This document shows, one piece after another, positions 62,216 through 64,000 of a stretch of 64,000 nucleotides of DNA. This stretch comes from Chloroflexota bacterium. GTDB lineage: Bacteria > Chloroflexota > Anaerolineae > Anaerolineales > Anaerolineaceae. The stretch is taken from positions 454,747 through 518,746 of the forward strand of contig JAKAFP010000002.1 in assembly GCA_021825925.1 (NCBI GenBank), in the 5' to 3' direction. A program made the translations under genes and the position numbers. Below the pieces are notes generated by a model that ran no database searches, had not been told where the DNA came from, and worked only from the letters and a program-made list of their open reading frames with translations. Within the stretch, counting starts at the first letter, position 1; each line of letters begins with the position of its first letter.

Positions 62216-62478
62216 CTCAGTTGTTCTCCTTCAATCTTTATTGTCGAGGACTGTCAACCTGGGCTTGGTTGCATCATCCCTGCACAACTCAGTCAGTAGC
62301 TTGCTGCGGCACTTTTGGTTTTTGTCTGGTGCGCTCACATAACCACTCTTGAGTTGCCTTTTTGGGTTGGTACCCAAAACCTTGCTATTATACCTCAAAA
62401 GAGGCATAACAGCGAGGCGAGTTGCTAATTTTTAAGGTGATCTACCGAAATCACAAAAACGAATTCGCGGTACGTACT
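62216..62478 (-). promoter_or_regulatory. rplC promoter and structured leader
   Basis: On the minus strand, TATAAT (62392-62387) is preceded by the palindrome CCTC-TTTT-GAGG, with a transcript start near 62380. The predicted mRNA begins with an 8-bp perfect stem TTTTGGGT-ACCA-ACCCAAAA (62379-62360). Further along, CAACC/GGTTG can pair. The leader is about 165 bases long and holds no gene. It may be where L4 or another ribosomal protein controls the operon. Confidence 0.6.
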
Positions 62479-62790
62479 TTAGATCTTAATTTCAATATCC
62501 ACACCAGCGGGCATATTGAGCCGCATGAGCATGTCAATCGTCTTGGAATCAGGATCAAGAACATCAATCAACCGATTGTGGGTACGAATTTCAAAATGCT
62601 CGTGTGAATCTTTGTCAATGAACGATGAACGCCGAACAGTGAATTTTTCAATCCTTGTGGGAAGGGGCACTGGGCCAACAACCTGGGCACCACTGCGTTC
62701 GGCTGTCTCGACAATCCGTTTTGCGGATTGGTCAAGAACACGATGATCATAAGCCTTCAAGCGAATTCGAATTTTTTGTTTTGCCATCAT
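62479..62790 (-). CDS. rpsJ: 30S ribosomal protein S10
   Basis: 103 residues, with [21 protein letters not shown] and [16 protein letters not shown]. Two adjacent ATGs (62790, 62787) follow TAGGTAGATT. It follows tuf by seven bases and is separated from rplC by the leader region. Confidence 0.98.
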   Translation of the reverse strand: MMAKQKIRIRLKAYDHRVLDQSAKRIVETAERSGAQVVGPVPLPTRIEKFTVRRSSFIDKDSHEHFEIRTHNRLIDVLDPDSKTIDMLMRLNMPAGVDIEIKI

Positions 62791-62797
62791 AATCTAC

Positions 62798-64000
62798 CTA
62801 TGCAATAATTTTAGTGATCACACCGGCGCCAACCGTCAGACCACCTTCGCGAATAGCAAACTTAGAGCCTTGTTCCAATGCAACAGGGATGATCAGGTCG
62901 CATTCCATGGCGATATCGTCACCAGGCATAACCATCTCAACACCTTCAGGAAGCTTGCAGGTTCCGGTCACATCCATGGTGCGGATGTAGAACTGCGGGC
63001 GATAGCCAGAGAAGAAGGGTTTGTGGCGTCCGCCCTCTTCACGTTTCAAGATGTAGACCTGGGCCATGAATTTGGTGTGCGGGGTGATGCTGCCAGGTTT
63101 GGCAACGACCATACCGCGCTCTACATCAGTGCGCTCAATGCCGCGCAAGAGAAGTCCAAGGTTGTCTCCAGCCTGTCCTTCATCCAGCAGCTTGTGGAAC
63201 ATCTCAACACCCGTGCAGACGGATGCTTTACTCTTCTCTTGAAGACCAACGATCTCTACCGGATCACCGATCTTGATGTGTCCGCGATCCACACGACCGG
63301 TCACAACGGTGCCACGGCCTTTGATCGAGAAGACATCTTCCACCGGCATCATGAACGGTTTTTCGATCTCGCGAACAGGCTGGGGAATGTACTCGTCTAC
63401 AACACGCATCAGTTCTTTGATGCATTCGTATTCGGGGGCATTCGGGTCGGTGCTGGTGGATTCCAACGCCTTCAGGGCGCTTCCGCGCACGATCGGGGTG
63501 GTGTCGCCCGGGAATTTGTACTCGGTCAACATTTCACGCAGTTCCATCTCAACCAGTTCGAGCAATTCAGGATCGCCCATCTGATCAATTTTGTTCAGGA
63601 AGACCACGATGCTCGGCACTTCAACCTGGCGGGCCAACAGCACGTGTTCCTTGGTCTGGGGCATGGCACCATCGGGTGCAGCCACAACCAGGATCGCACC
63701 ATCCACCTGCGCAGCGCCGGTGATCATGTTCTTGATATAGTCACGGTGACCGGGCATGTCCACATGGGCGTAGTGACGGGCATCCGTCTCGTACTCAACG
63801 TGGGCAATGTTGATCGTGATACCGCGGGCTTTTTCTTCCGGCGCGTTATCAATCTGATCGTATGCCCGAAATTCTGCGTGTCCTAAAAATCCACAGTATT
63901 TGGTGATGGCAGCCGTCAGGGTCGTCTTTCCATGGTCAATGTGACCCATCGTGCCAATATTCAAATGCGGTTTGTTGCGTTCAAATTTCTGCTTGGCCAT
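62798..64000 (-). CDS. tuf: Translation elongation factor Tu
   Basis: Delivers aminoacyl-tRNA to the ribosome. All 400 residues are present; the start codon is the last three bases of the window, so its promoter and any upstream fusA are not visible. GTPase motifs: [17 protein letters not shown] (switch II), NKID and SAL. It is 7 bases from rpsJ. Confidence 0.98.
   Translation of the reverse strand: MAKQKFERNKPHLNIGTMGHIDHGKTTLTAAITKYCGFLGHAEFRAYDQIDNAPEEKARGITINIAHVEYETDARHYAHVDMPGHRDYIKNMITGAAQVDGAILVVAAPDGAMPQTKEHVLLARQVEVPSIVVFLNKIDQMGDPELLELVEMELREMLTEYKFPGDTTPIVRGSALKALESTSTDPNAPEYECIKELMRVVDEYIPQPVREIEKPFMMPVEDVFSIKGRGTVVTGRVDRGHIKIGDPVEIVGLQEKSKASVCTGVEMFHKLLDEGQAGDNLGLLLRGIERTDVERGMVVAKPGSITPHTKFMAQVYILKREEGGRHKPFFSGYRPQFYIRTMDVTGTCKLPEGVEMVMPGDDIAMECDLIIPVALEQGSKFAIREGGLTVGAGVITKIIA

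Overview
The window is bacterial chromosome, most consistent with a Chloroflexota member of the class Anaerolineae. This is an inference from the overall protein sequences, the zinc-type S14 and the mix of metabolic genes; no rRNA is present to prove it. Gene density is high, all starts and stops fit the standard code, and TAG is a genuine stop (rplD, rplR and rpsH end with it).

Layout. 1-4834 (minus strand): a purine-base catabolism operon (8-oxoguanine deaminase, adenine deaminase, GntR regulator, YgeY-like M20 hydrolase cut by the window edge) behind two identical palindromic operators. 4961-11655: folD, ugd, arsC, a TipA-like MerR regulator with a leaderless start, uvrA. 11656-14453: an accessory stretch with heptamer repeats, an AAA ATPase, a small unknown gene, and a REP-type transposase with a 28-bp palindrome inside its reading frame plus a truncated copy. 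14454-18067: a DUF1858/DUF2249 protein and a DUF438-hemerythrin-PAS protein facing a noncoding region that holds three tandem GEMM-I (cyclic di-GMP class I) aptamers and a terminator, then 18 copies of a 7-bp repeat, then L-lactate dehydrogenase. 18273-24222: an MFS transporter, a family 3 beta-glucosidase broken by one in-frame amber codon despite an intact LacI-type promoter, and methylmalonyl-CoA epimerase with mutase. 24383-26218: an unassigned structured leader with a terminator in front of a cation:proton antiporter and an overlapping PII-like gene. 26286-26760: tRNA-Glu followed by an 87-bp tandem repeat, each unit carrying a terminator hairpin. 27212-34495: rsmI, murJ, a membrane-anchored repeat protein, rimO, a RodZ-like protein, rplI.

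34607-41058 is the most system-like accessory region. It holds a kinase-OB fold protein, a PP2C phosphatase and a TerY-like VWA protein in one operon (the TerY-P type phosphorylation triad). Just upstream is a second unit with a dual-specificity phosphatase, a membrane protein and an ATP-cone/uridine-kinase fusion. 41178-45537: a deacetylase-like lipoprotein, fused FtcD/cyclodeaminase, a MazG fusion.

45700-64000 is the conserved S10-spc-alpha ribosomal cluster on the minus strand (tuf, rpsJ, then rplC through rplQ, truA, rplM, rpsI). infA is missing from its usual place, and rplC has its own promoter and a hairpin-capped leader.

The main candidates for something undescribed are the triple aptamer locus, the structured leader of the antiporter/PII-like operon, the kinase/phosphatase/VWA region, the tRNA-linked terminator repeat, and the 7-bp repeat family found at five or more intergenic sites.
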